A stretch of 40,945 nucleotides of DNA, from contig JAIPMN010005680.1 in the NCBI GenBank assembly GCA_020650975.1, positions 1-40,945 of the forward strand, written 5' to 3'. The notes beneath the pieces are model-generated. The model searched no databases. It saw only the letters and a program-made list of their open reading frames with translations, and was not told the DNA's origin. Position 1 is the first letter of the stretch. Each line of letters opens with the position of its first letter. The position numbers were made by a program, and so were the translations under genes. The DNA comes from Apostichopus californicus. Its lineage: Eukaryota; Echinodermata; Holothuroidea; Aspidochirotida; Stichopodidae. This document shows, in pieces, positions 10,001 to 19,500 of this stretch.

Positions 10001-12243
10001 CCACTGGCTTAATACTGTTTGTTTCCTTATTGGCATTCTGTTCCCTTCATACTTAACAGAAACTGGCATCCAAGCAATCTTTTGAAACTTACCTCCCCGT
10101 CCCTCTCCCTTTCCTCAAGCCCCCTTCCCTCCATCCCTCTCCCTTCCCTCCCTCTCCCTTCCTTCCACCTCCCCTTCTCTCCCCCTCCCTTACTCAATAT
10201 ACTTCACGACTAGTATTGACAGTTTCCTCAAAATATTTTAGGATATATTTCAGTACGTGCCTGTTTATTTTGAAAGACCTGGTAATCGTAGATAAATAGT
10301 TTTCTCTTGCAGGGATCTTGAAATCAAGTTTTCTGTGAACTCTTGACTTTGTCTTAACCATGCATCTAAGTTTTAAACTTAATGGTTTGTTTATCAAAGC
10401 CTCAGGTCCTTGAAAGGCTACTTTTGAACCATAATTGGAGACGGACCAAAACAATTAATATTTTTCCAGCAAAATCCTGTTTGCTCATTGCACTTGTTAT
10501 ATGTTCGCTTTATAAAATCTGTTTTGTATTTGATGAAATTTTTCGCTTTATCTAAGTAGTTTGTCTAAATTTTCAATTTTTTTGTTTTTATATTTTATTT
10601 TTTAAATTTTTAAATTTTATTTTGATTGACTGTTTGTTTGTTTTGTTAGGAAGGAGTAATTTCAGCAGAGGACATTGACAAGGTTATGTGGGCGGGGCTT
10701 GGAATGAGGTATGCATTCATTGGTCCGTTGGAGGTGATGCATCTCAATGCAGAAGGTAAGGTCCACAAATAATTCTACAAATTTTGATGTATTTGGAAAA
10801 TATTTACTATTGCTATGGAAAAAATAGATACCTACAAATTATTCACATTTGGGGAATTCCTCTTACATCACACCACATCATAATTGTGTAAAAGTAAGTT
10901 GGCCTGAGGTTTTGATCCTAGCAGGATCTTCTTCAAAGGCTAAATGACAAGTAACAGTAACAGAAGGGACAAAAACATGCACAGATACAGACAGGTTAAT
11001 GAGCCGGGTGAACACAAAGAGATAGATGTAATGGGATTAGTAGACAAGGGATGGAGAGAAGAAAGAAAGAAACCAACAGGGGAAGAGGAGAGGTAGGACA
11101 TAAACAGTGGAGGGACAAAGAGAGGATTAAGGGAAGGGGGTAGGGAATAAACTGGAGAAGGACAAAGACAGAAGGTGTGGAGCAAAAAGGGTGGAAGAGA
11201 GCTATGAGAAGAGGAGTGATGGAGGGGGGGGGGGACAAGTGGAGAAGGAGGGGGGAACAGAAGAAAAGTTAGTCATGTCCTTCCTGAATGTTGAGCCCAT
11301 CACAATTAACAGACATAGTAGAAACACAAGATCAGCACTTCGGGAACCAACCACTCGGTAAATTTGGTAGCATATGATCAGTCATAGGGCAGTAGGGCCC
11401 CAAAAAAATTATGGCCTATGACCCCCCCCCCCCTCCCATAGTCTTAACTCAGGCCTGGGTATGATTAACAATCCACCACGGTTGTACTAGAAACACAACA
11501 ACAGCGCTTCAGGGAACCAACTACATTGTAAATACAGTAGCATATGATCAGTCATAGGGCAATAGGGTCCCCAAAATACTAATGGCCTATGACCCCCCCC
11601 CCCATAGTAATTATTCCAGGTTTGGGTGTTATTTCCAATCCACGGTCATACCCTTCTCCCCAACCAGCAAACACCTTCACCAAATCTATAGCCATTAGCC
11701 AGTATGCATTCATGAATAATTTAGTATTCACATTTGGCGTGGCAGTATTGATACTATGGTTACTTGTAAAAAACCTGCTATACATCTTTTACAAGTGTAT
11801 AGGAATTTGACCAGTCTGTATAACATTTTGTGATGAGGTACACGATAATTTATTCCCAGGTATGTTATTCCCAGGTATTGTTTAATGGTAAGTCAGAACT
11901 GATTTTAATCTGTACATTGTTGCACAGTGCTTGTATTTTAAAGTGGTTTGGGAACTTACTTGAAATATTGGATGAGGGAAAAATGCATTTCAAACACGCT
12001 TAAATTTTCCCCACAGGAATGGAAAATTATATCGAAAGGTACGGCCCTACCATAGAGAGTGTTTCATCGACGTTTGGGCCGACTCCAAACTACTCGGGAC
12101 CGGGCCTGGCGGAGGTGGTCAGACAGATGAAGGAGTTGATTCCGCTCGACAAATTAGCAGAGCAGAGGAAGAAACGGGACGACAGACTCGCAGCTTTAGC
12201 AAAATTGAAGCGGGATTTCGATAAACAGGATAAATCAAGTTGA
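4047..12243 (+). CDS. CRYL1: Lambda-crystallin / L-gulonate 3-dehydrogenase, copy 1
   Basis: Coding exons are 4047-4090, 5369-5450, 6337-6489, 8508-8669, 9497-9691, 10650-10755 and 12017-12243, giving 322 residues (human CRYL1 has 319). The family is a cytosolic NAD-dependent enzyme that oxidises L-gulonate to 3-dehydro-L-gulonate in the uronate pathway and is related to 3-hydroxyacyl-CoA dehydrogenases. Visible features are the Rossmann motif GSGLIG (14-19), Asp37 ending strand 2, STSC with Ser125, His146 in AHP, Glu158, Asn197 and [11 protein letters not shown] (228-238). All introns are GT-AG and exons join in frame. Copy 1 is the most divergent of the three, with Thr148 where the others have Val and Ser196 where they have Leu. 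Its introns hold several insertions absent from the others. The identification is firm; expression is unknown. Confidence 0.95.
4483..4837. mobile_element. TTAA-flanked MITE, family 1, copy B (intron 1)
   Basis: The element at 4487-4833 is flanked by TTAA at 4483-4486 and 4834-4837. It starts AGGCATTGAAGACTCGCCCC and ends GCGTGTCTTCACACCCT, and its interior matches the other family-1 copies in reverse orientation to copy A. It is absent at the matching place in CRYL1 copies 2 and 3. Confidence 0.85.
5680..5730. repeat. TATG microsatellite (intron 2)
   Basis: Imperfect TATG/TGTA tandem repeats abut the SINE that follows. They are not seen at the matching place in units 2 and 3. Confidence 0.8.
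5736..5953 (-). mobile_element. tRNA-derived SINE A in CRYL1 copy 1
   Basis: On the minus strand the head (5886-5952) is tRNA-like. Its first bases GGAGTG can pair with CACTCC at its end, box A reads TAGCTCAGTGGTTA and box B reads GTTCGAGTC. The body runs through ATCATGGATGTTAAATATGA and ends near CTTGCAGGATGATC. The same body occurs at about 19781-19990 and 28675-28879 in the opposite orientation and at a different intron, so these are separate insertions of one SINE family. Confidence 0.75.
6603..7166. mobile_element. TTAA-flanked fold-back MITE, family 2
   Basis: A 556-bp element (6607-7162) lies between TTAA at 6603-6606 and 7163-7166. The termini AGGATTGGTTCAG and CTGAACCAATCCT are inverted repeats. 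The inverted similarity continues deep inside: GATGTCACATCCTCACATTC on the left faces GAGGATGTGACATCAC on the right. Transcribed, it could fold into a long hairpin. The empty site in unit 2 near 18810 reads TTTATTAATTTTATCAG, which supports a single TTAA target. Confidence 0.85.
7232..7271 (+). pseudogene. Duplicated fragment of CRYL1 exon 3
   Basis: Forty bases repeat the 3' end of exon 3 (true exon 6337-6489), including GTGAAAGATGCAATATATGT and the splice donor that follows. An AG directly precedes it, so it could in principle be recognised as a cryptic exon. At 40 nt it would shift the reading frame. It arose from a local duplication of the exon 3 tail and adjoining intron. The duplicated intron continues on both sides of the hAT-like insertion at 7286-7597. 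Confidence 0.8.
7278..7605. mobile_element. hAT-like MITE with 8-bp target duplication
   Basis: The element at 7286-7597 starts CAGGCGCGTAGCCAGG and ends CTTGGCTACGCGCCTG, flanked by GTAAACAC at 7278-7285 and 7598-7605. An 8-bp duplication and CAG...CTG ends fit the hAT superfamily. A G-rich then C-rich stretch precedes the right end. There is no transposase. Truncated relatives lie at 22405-22583 and 30655-30828. The short open frames on both strands are not genes. Confidence 0.85.
8148..8366. repeat. 110-bp tandem duplication (intron 3, copy 1)
   Basis: A block beginning CCTAGGAATAAGACAAAT is present twice in direct repeat with a period of about 110 bp and almost no differences. Unit 2 has one copy near 19265-19375. 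In unit 3 the region is deleted. The duplication is therefore recent and restricted to unit 1. Confidence 0.9.
8851..9277. mobile_element. TTAA-flanked MITE, family 1, copy C with extra end
   Basis: The family-1 element (8855-9209) runs from AGGCATTGAAGACTCG to CTTCACACCCT with TTAA at 8851-8854 and 9210-9213. About 60 further bases follow, ending GTCTTCACTCGCT at 9273 and then TTAA at 9274-9277. Units 2 and 3 have the uninterrupted site TGTCCTCTTAAGACTTTATT. The filled insertion therefore spans both parts between two TTAA sites, and the extra 60 bp looks like the end of a second element with related termini. Confidence 0.8.
10085..10197 (+). repeat. Pyrimidine-rich tract (intron 5)
   Basis: Low-complexity CCCTCTCCCTTCC-type sequence. 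Shorter versions sit at the same place in units 2 (about 21228-21270) and 3 (about 29980-30028). It is far from the exon 6 acceptor, so it is unlikely to be a splice polypyrimidine tract. Confidence 0.75.
10886..11298 (-). mobile_element. Probable Penelope-like 3' fragment (intron 6)
   Basis: This shares its left end (GTGTAAAAGTAAGTTGGCCTGA), the GATCCTAGCAGGATC palindrome and a long purine-rich body with the fragment at 21281-21759. Flanks ATCATAATT and ATCACAATT look like a slightly decayed 9-bp target duplication. The two fragments have the same left end but different right ends, as expected for minus-strand retroelements truncated at their 5' side. The Penelope-like assignment rests on general resemblance and is tentative. 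Confidence 0.5.
11318..11650. repeat. 169-bp imperfect tandem duplication (intron 6)
   Basis: Two direct copies begin GAAACACAA at 11321 and 11490. Both contain GTAGCATATGATCAGTCATA and a C run preceded by GGCCTATGA. The copies have clearly diverged, so this is older than the duplication at 8148. Nothing comparable was seen in intron 6 of units 2 and 3. Confidence 0.8.
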
Positions 12244-13817
12244 GCAAAGTTAATTATTTAAGTCAAAAATAATCTCCAAATAATTTCTGAACTTCTGATC
12301 ATTCCAAACCTTTCCAAGAAAGTGACAAACTTTTAGCTCAAGAATGATTTCAGCTTTATAAAAGAGATGAAAATGGCAGAGAGAGTTTTGGCTGTAATTG
12401 GAATTCGAAGGAGGGATCTCAGGGGTAGACGACCTGCACCCCCGGGTTATAGCTGTATAGGGAATCGCCACCAACAAAGTACTGGATATCTCAATTGATA
12501 GAGTGCAAGGCTTGTAAAGTAGAGGTCATTTCTACAAATCCTCTTCTAGATCAAACTTTGCTCTCTTCAAGTATGTTTATAATTTTCCACAATCCACAGT
12601 TTTCTCCTGTTTATCTACATAGAAGATTTTAGTTTAATTTTGAATAGTTGGTGACAGAGGGTTACGATCTAGTCTAGAAAACATTTAATTTGCTGCAAAG
12701 TTCGTGATTTAATTTTCTCTAATGGATTTCATTTTTGGTACTTTTTGTATCATGTATATTTTGGTTATTAGTTTGGTTATTAGTTAATGCACCATACAGC
12801 AGTAGTCGATACATGATTTGGTTTCATAAATTTAATAATGGTAAATCTGATTGCTAATAATGTTACTGTATTACTATTCAGGTTTACAAGATATTTCACG
12901 ATTAAAATATGTGAAATCTCTGGACTGCTCATTTAAGTCTCAATTGACAATGTGCCTTCTCAGTGCCAGGGGTTTCAATCAGGGGTGGAGGTACGGTGTG
13001 GGAGACATGTCCAATTTTTTGAAGGGTGGGGGACACAACATCAAATGTCCCTCCCACCCCACCCCCCCCCCCCACCACCCTCACAGGTTTAGTGACTGAC
13101 TCATGTAGGTGCTAGACCTATCAGGCTCATAATGACTCATGTATCTCATAAAGAGAGGGCTCAAACATTGTGCTATGAGATAAGTAGTTATTAACATTTT
13201 CTCCTCATCTGCTCAACACCCGATGAAAAATAGAACTTTTCAACTGGGTTGAAATAAGAATTACAGGTTTTATTTATACTTTTTGTCAAAATAGCTCCCG
13301 ATTTTCAAATATAGTTGGCGGAGTCTCCTTGCCATTTTGTATTTTATTTTTGTATCAATCATGTGATCAAAACATGTAGTCCCGCATGCACAAAGCGACT
13401 TTATTAATGACGTCGCCTTCTCATCTAAAAAATAACCAAGTAGTATACCAAGTTCTTTCACCTCGGACTTCAAATGACGCTGATATAATTAGCACAATTG
13501 CTGAAAATGCATAGTTCTACATCTTTAACTTTAGGTCAATACTATAAATCATTATAGCATTTTGCAATGCAAAAATAGGGATTTGTGTCTAATTGTGGTC
13601 ATCTGTTGTAAATGCAGCTCCGGGCAGCAGCAGAATGAGTGACGCCACCAAGGCAATTTTAGCTTCTTCTTTTTTTTGGTTAATTAAAATATTTGAATCA
13701 TCTATATTCAGAGGCCAAATTCTATTTTAATTAAAGGTTCCTCAGTTAAAATATTTTAATCATCTATTTTCAGAGGGAAAAAATCTGCATAAGAAATTCA
13801 TTTGATGACATTTCTAA
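12244..13817 (+). other. 3' UTR and shared 3' flank, CRYL1 copy 1
   Basis: This stretch is conserved with 22877-24380 and, up to about 13165, with 31131-32046. It contains AAGAATGATTTCAGCTTTAT soon after the stop and a G-rich/C-rich pair near 12990-13080. The polyadenylation site could not be placed with confidence. A tRNA-like stretch near 12480-12550 is discussed under rejected items. Open frames here are not credible genes. Confidence 0.6.
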
Positions 13818-15516
13818 CTACGGAGAACCAAGCTAACATTCAAAATGTATCAGGCTTTTAGTCAACAAAATGATATTAATATACGTAGCCTATATAATTA
13901 AAACTTCTCAAGAAGATCCACCCAGATGACGTCACAGACCACATTACTGTGACGTCATCTGTATCTTGGAGTAAGAGATGAAATGGTTATTTTCCAGACC
14001 CAACATCAACAAAAAAAAGGAAAAGGCATGTTTTGAAGCATGTTGACACATGTATTGGCGTGACCGTGATGTCATGTAATTGTGTATTTAAAGTGAACAG
14101 GGACTGACCTTTTTAGAAGCATTTACCTCCCAGACATGTTTGCTTGGTATCTTTAATCTGGAAGCCAAAATATCCATTATGATATTTGACAGAAAGTCAT
14201 TATCATAAAGACCAATGGAGGCAGCAGAACTCTTGAATGTTTAAACTTTGTTTCTTCAGCAGCAGGTGGTTTGTTTCACAATCTTTCTTCAGAAACTCAG
14301 CAGTACACACTGTAAATGGTCTCAGATTGTTTTAATGCGTGTGGTGTTGTGTTTCACGTTGCACGTCAGTGTCGTACGTGTCGTCGTGCGTGTGTTGCAT
14401 GGGAGTTGCGTCGTGCAGTGTTTCTTGGTTTAAATTACCCTTTATTCTATTTGCTTCTGGTTTATTCTAATTAATTTGTCACAACAACGATTGATAGCGA
14501 TGGACATGCATCTGATTTGTAGGCTTATAGCCAAAAAATTCATGTAAGTTGTTTTTCCTTAAACCTTCTTTGATGTCACAAATTACATCAGTGTAATTCA
14601 AGAATGATATTGTCTATAGTAAGTACAGTTTTATTTTTATGTCATATAATACAATGATTGTTGTTAATGTTAGTTTAGTCACAGGCTTGTTCAGATTGTC
14701 CAGAATGACTGTCTAGAACTTACATTGAATAAACTTTGTTCAATGATTTAAGATTTGAACTACGTTGTGTGAATTTTTGGCTCTTGTGACTGTTTAAAAT
14801 AAATCTGTGAGATTTAAACACCCTTTGGAATATAATCTTTTTAACTGCCTATTTTGACCCATCACCCCACTCCCTCCCCAACAAAAAATGGGTTTCCTGG
14901 AATTAATACGAATAAGAAATATTGTTTCCATAACTAACTGACCCAGCATATTCCAGAAATAAATTCGGTCACTGAGATTTTTCACAAGAAGATGTAACCC
15001 ATCCCTTATAAAGCTTACCTCATAGCTTATTACACTACACAACAGGGCAATGAAGGGGGGTTGCTTCAAACTTGCTAATTTAGATCATACAGCAAAAACT
15101 TTTCGTATATTGCGACTTCAGTGTATAGTAACGCTAATACTAGTGCTCGGCCGCGCTTCCACCAAAGGATCGCCACTTGTCCCACTGGAGGTTTCCTGTT
15201 CCCCGATCTAGTCATCGGAGTTTTTAATGTGGGTTACTTGACAGAAGAACGACTCGTTTATGTCGACCCGTTAAAGCCCATTTGTTTGTACGTGCCTGGG
15301 CTTGGCACTTGTGTTCCTAACATGACGTCATCATTGTCTTGTTTTGAAATCGCATTTTCAGAGATCTGTTTTCGGATGCGAATATTAAAACGTTAATTTC
15401 TAATTAGTCCTTGAGGTTTTGAAGGTGATGAGAATAGTTTTGAACATAGATTCTTTCATAGATTCAAAGGAAGTTAAGTTACTCTCGATTAGTTGGATTT
15501 TTCATGTCATGGCCTC
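13818..15516. other. Spacer between units 1 and 2, mostly unit-specific
   Basis: No gene is recognised. It holds a CRE-containing inverted repeat (13924-13960), another TGACGTCA at 15323-15330, and GT/CGTG-rich DNA near 14340-14420. Only a short piece around 13955-13980 reappears in the spacer between units 2 and 3, which then jumps to sequence matching 15517. A 91-codon open frame at 15121-15396 has no recognisable domain. Confidence 0.55.
13924..13960. promoter_or_regulatory. Inverted repeat with two CRE consensus sites
   Basis: AGATGACGTCACAG at 13924-13937 is matched perfectly in reverse complement by CTGTGACGTCATCT at 13947-13960, leaving a 9-nt loop. Each arm contains the full CRE palindrome TGACGTCA known to bind CREB/ATF factors. 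The structure is seen directly; any regulatory role is inference. Confidence 0.5.
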
Positions 15517-15796
15517 TTTAAGTTACATGCACTGAACCCTATATATCACGTTAGAGATGAGATAATGAGGCAAGCTTGGCTTACAGTGTTGATTACAGTG
15601 TAGTAGCCCCCCCCCCCACCCCACCCCTTTATTCGCTTGCCAAGAACGATAATGAAGTGTAAACAACATTGATAACTGAAAATGATTGTTTTGTGCTAGG
15701 TATGATGCCCTAAATTCTGAATAATCATTGTATTATAGACACAGTTCTTGGAACACTAAAAGTCTGAAAACGATCAAAATAGCTGTTATTCCTTCA

Positions 15797-16272
15797 GGTG
15801 GCATACTACTATTAGAGTCTATATCAATCCGATCGATTGTTCTATTGTTCCTATCTCAGGAAAAGTGCCAAAAAGCAGCAGGAGAACATCTTTTGTGACC
15901 TGTTATCAATCATAATCTATTTTTTTATGGCTTGCATGTTGAAGAGCATGAATGGAAGTACATGTGGTGAGAAAATTGGGTCAATTGAGGCAATTTTAGA
16001 CCCCTTTAGGCCCCCCAGGAGCAGCGTAGGAAATTTGTTTACCACTGAGTGAAGAGGTTTATTTACAAGTGACGAAAACTTCCGGCTCGGATAGCAAAAA
16101 ATCTACACGGTCATGATACGGAAAATTAATGGTTCCATGAAAGGCCAATTTGTCAGCTATCCGGTGATGGGTAGCGTTTAGCTAGTGAAAACTTCGATCT
16201 AGACTTAGAGACCACATTACTTTTGTGATTTAGTGTGTAAGTCAAAGGGGCTTTTAATGGGCGTATGCTACC
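15797..16272. mobile_element. Unit 2-specific insertion with short inverted ends
   Basis: Relative to units 1 and 3, 476 bp are inserted upstream of copy 2. The ends GGTGGCATAC and GTATGCTACC form a 10-bp inverted repeat with one mismatch. Flanks TTCA on the left and TTAA on the right could be a decayed 4-bp duplication. This suggests another non-autonomous DNA transposon. No coding sequence is credible inside. Confidence 0.6.
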
Positions 16273-16284
16273 TTAAATAAGATA

Positions 16285-16553
16285 AGTTCGATATTATTGC
16301 AGCTTTCAGATGCGGTGAAATCTTCATGCAATGTCTCTTATGTGCTTCCGTATATACGTCGAGGTACGGCTGTACTGTAATATTACGCAATCGAAGGGCA
16401 TGCTGATCAGCTGAGATAACGATGCAAAATTACAAGGTTACAGCAAGCACTCAACATTTAATTGCTGTTATATTATTACCCTAATATTTACCGGCGCTAA
16501 GCTAATACTTCCAAGACTGGCTTTAATGTTCTCAATTAGGCTTAATAGCTAAC
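16285..16553 (+). promoter_or_regulatory. Promoter region and 5' UTR, CRYL1 copy 2
   Basis: The upstream block (with TATGTGCTTCCGTATATACG and GCTGATCAGC) and the proximal block are adjacent here, as in copy 3. This is presumably the ancestral arrangement. Confidence 0.5.
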
Positions 16554-19500
16554 ATGGCAGAATCTGGAAGCAAAGGCAAGATCGGAATTGTAGGGAGGTG
16601 AGCTGAATTATGCCGTTAGGCTTTACTAGTACTAGTACTAGCCTACTGCCAGTAATGGGCTATGGGCTATGAGGCCTACATACCCTTACTACAATAAAAC
16701 AGAAGCCTAAGTTAAGCCTACTTACTTAATTTAGACTTACACAGCCCTAGAGGACATCAGTTTCAATGTTGCGACGTCTAACCTTAAGCCTAACTTGAAC
16801 ATCAGTACACACACATACCTTCAGGGTTAGGTCTATACAGTACCACATATTTATCAACAAAAATGTGTGTTGGGGGAGGGGGGGGGATCAAGTCCTGTCT
16901 GCGTATTTTTTTTTCCCAGGACGAACGTGGGCATCGGCCAATCAAATACCTGGATTCCAAACGTGACGCTTTTTCAAAAAACATGTTCTGAATCTTTTTT
17001 CCTAGTTTTGACCCCAGATTATGAACGACAATCCTTCATTTCCATAGGACTAGATCCCTAACCCACTTTCTAAACCCTAACTCTGATTTCAAACGAATTT
17101 GTAAATTCCTGAAAAACCTGAAACCCACGTTCGTCCTGGGAAAAAAAAATACGCGTCCTGTCTGTCCCATTTTGGTGGTTCTCAGTGTAATTGTGCAGTA
17201 GGCTTAGGGCTATGTCTTTCTTTTGTTTATAATGCTATTGTTTATAGCATTCTTTTGTTTATAATGCTTTTTTTTATAATGCTATTGATGTCTGGCACAC
17301 CTGTAGTCTAGTCCTTATGTGTATGTACCACAGCAGGTAGACACAAATATTGAGTGTGCATATAAGCTGCCAACCCCCATAGATTGCTTATCCTAATTTA
17401 GGATCCACCTCCACATAGGTTTGTGGTTTGTGTTAATCAACCATGGTTTACATTGTATATCAACGAGGAATAATAAGTCGGTCTGTAGTGCCTCTTAGCA
17501 GCACAGTGGAATCAAATGCAATAAGTATGAGATATGTTGTTATGGTATCTTATGAATGTACACCCTCTGGCCACTTGTCTGAATGAATAAATGGATGCCA
17601 TGTTTATCTCCAATCTAAAGCTATTCTCCATTGTTATGATTATTAGACTATTCTACTTACACGTTCGAGATACGACAAATTACATGTTTTTTCGTTGGCC
17701 TAAATAGGTTGAGTATTACACTGCCAATGTATCAATACTGTGTTATATAATCACTTCTGTCTTATAGTGGACTGGTCGGCAAGAGTTGGGCGATGATTTT
17801 TGCCAGCGCTGGATATAATGTTGTCATTTATGATATTCTACCATCACAGGTAATTCCTACAGTTATTGCTGAATATAAGGTATGCAGTTAAATAGCTACA
17901 GACTCCTGTTTCCTGCTGTTTCTTGATTTGGAGTTTTTCCTTTGATAAAAATCTGTTTTTCTTACAATTTATGGAATTGAATGTATAAATATATTTCTTT
18001 GTACACAGAGTAAATATTGGTAGACAATTACTGTCAACATATCTGATAGCTCTCTAAACTAAGATAACTTTATGATAAAAGATATTGTACTGACTGCCCT
18101 TATTAAATTATGTCTTTTGTTGTTTATATTACAGTAGCTCATTACTGTGTAATGTATGATACAAAGAATAGAGTAGTGTACACTTGGTATTGCGCCAGTA
18201 TCTGCCTGAAGATGCTCATGGCGCAGTGCCTATAACCAACCGTCTATTATCATTCCATAACCGTTCTCAAGTCACTGTGGACTATACACGATGAGCTGCC
18301 ACAAAGGGCGCTAAATTGTATTTTTAAAGTCTTTGGTATGACTCGGCCCTGAGACGAACCCGAACCTATCGGCTGATAAGCGGATGCTCTTACCACTAGG
18401 CTAACCAGCCGGTATAACTATTAAACTTCAAGAAAAAGGGAAAGTTACTGCTACACATCTGCACCTGTATAGCAGTGAATAACACTTTGCGATGCAATAC
18501 CAGATAAATTATTCCCTTTTCTTTAATTGTTGTAGGTCAATGATGCTCTGGCGTCAGTCAAGACCCAGTTAAAGGACTTAAACAAGTCTGGCATGTTGAG
18601 AGGTTCATTATCAGCAGATGAACAATTTTCTCTTATCTCTGGATGCAGTAATCTACAGGATACAGTGAAAGATGCAATATATGTTCAGGTTTGTTTAAAC
18701 ACAATGTTAGACAATTGTAGTAATTCTAACATCCCAAATCTGTCAATGGATACATATTAGTCGGTCGTATTTAGCAAGCATCAGAATAAGTAGATAATAC
18801 CTTTATTAATTTTATCAGTTAATCGGTAAATTTGTAAATGTTAGTTAATAATTATCGTTATTGCCAGTTTGTGAGGTACAGTAGTTAAACTGTCATGTGA
18901 TGTGCCACTAGGGGTCAACATTTGTGAAAATATTTGAGACCTCAAATATTTTGGCGATACCTGGCTGGGGGTTGAAAGGGGGGGTGGGGGTTAGTTTTAC
19001 CATGTTGTCTGCCATGTGTAAAGTTGTGTATTGTTATTTATGCCTTCGTAGTCTTGTTAGGCCTCTTTTTTCTTTGTTCATTTTGTCACTGACAATGGAC
19101 TTTTCATATTGAAAAACAAGGGGTCATTTGCAAATTCTCCAGGTCAAATAATTATTCAATTCACTGCAAGAAAAAGATAATTAAGAAAAGACAACCTTTA
19201 TTAAACTGGTTAAAGATTCCAACTGCATGGTCATGTTACAACTCTTTTGTGGGTCTTGAGATTTTTCTAGGAATCAGACAAATTTATCTACAGTTTCGGA
19301 GTTTGTCATCAAAGTTTCATCCGGTTATTTTGTTCTGAAGATTGGGTCCATACAACAAGACATTTTTTATGCTCTCTGAGCATGGATTCTTTGGGGTGGG
19401 GGGGGGAGGGGGATCTGATGGGTCCTGATTCAGTACCTCATGGAATATCCTGAGTTTTGGGTCTGAAAGTTTTTTATCTGCTAGACTTTTTTTCTTTTCT

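Noticed and set aside
12480-12550. tRNA-Thr-like stretch (ATCTCAATTGATAGAGTGCA, then AGGCTTGTAAA) after CRYL1 copy 1, repeated after copies 2 and 3
   Set aside because: It recalls a D arm and an anticodon loop with TGT, but I could not pair an acceptor stem or a good T arm. It may be an old tRNA-derived relic; not called as a tRNA gene.
13270-13473. 67-codon minus-strand open frame in the 3' flank of copy 1
   Set aside because: The matching region in unit 2 (about 23850-24060) carries indels that do not preserve the frame, which argues against coding.
15121-15396. 91-codon open frame in the unit 1/2 spacer
   Set aside because: No recognisable domain. The spacer between units 2 and 3 lacks it, so there is no sign of conservation.
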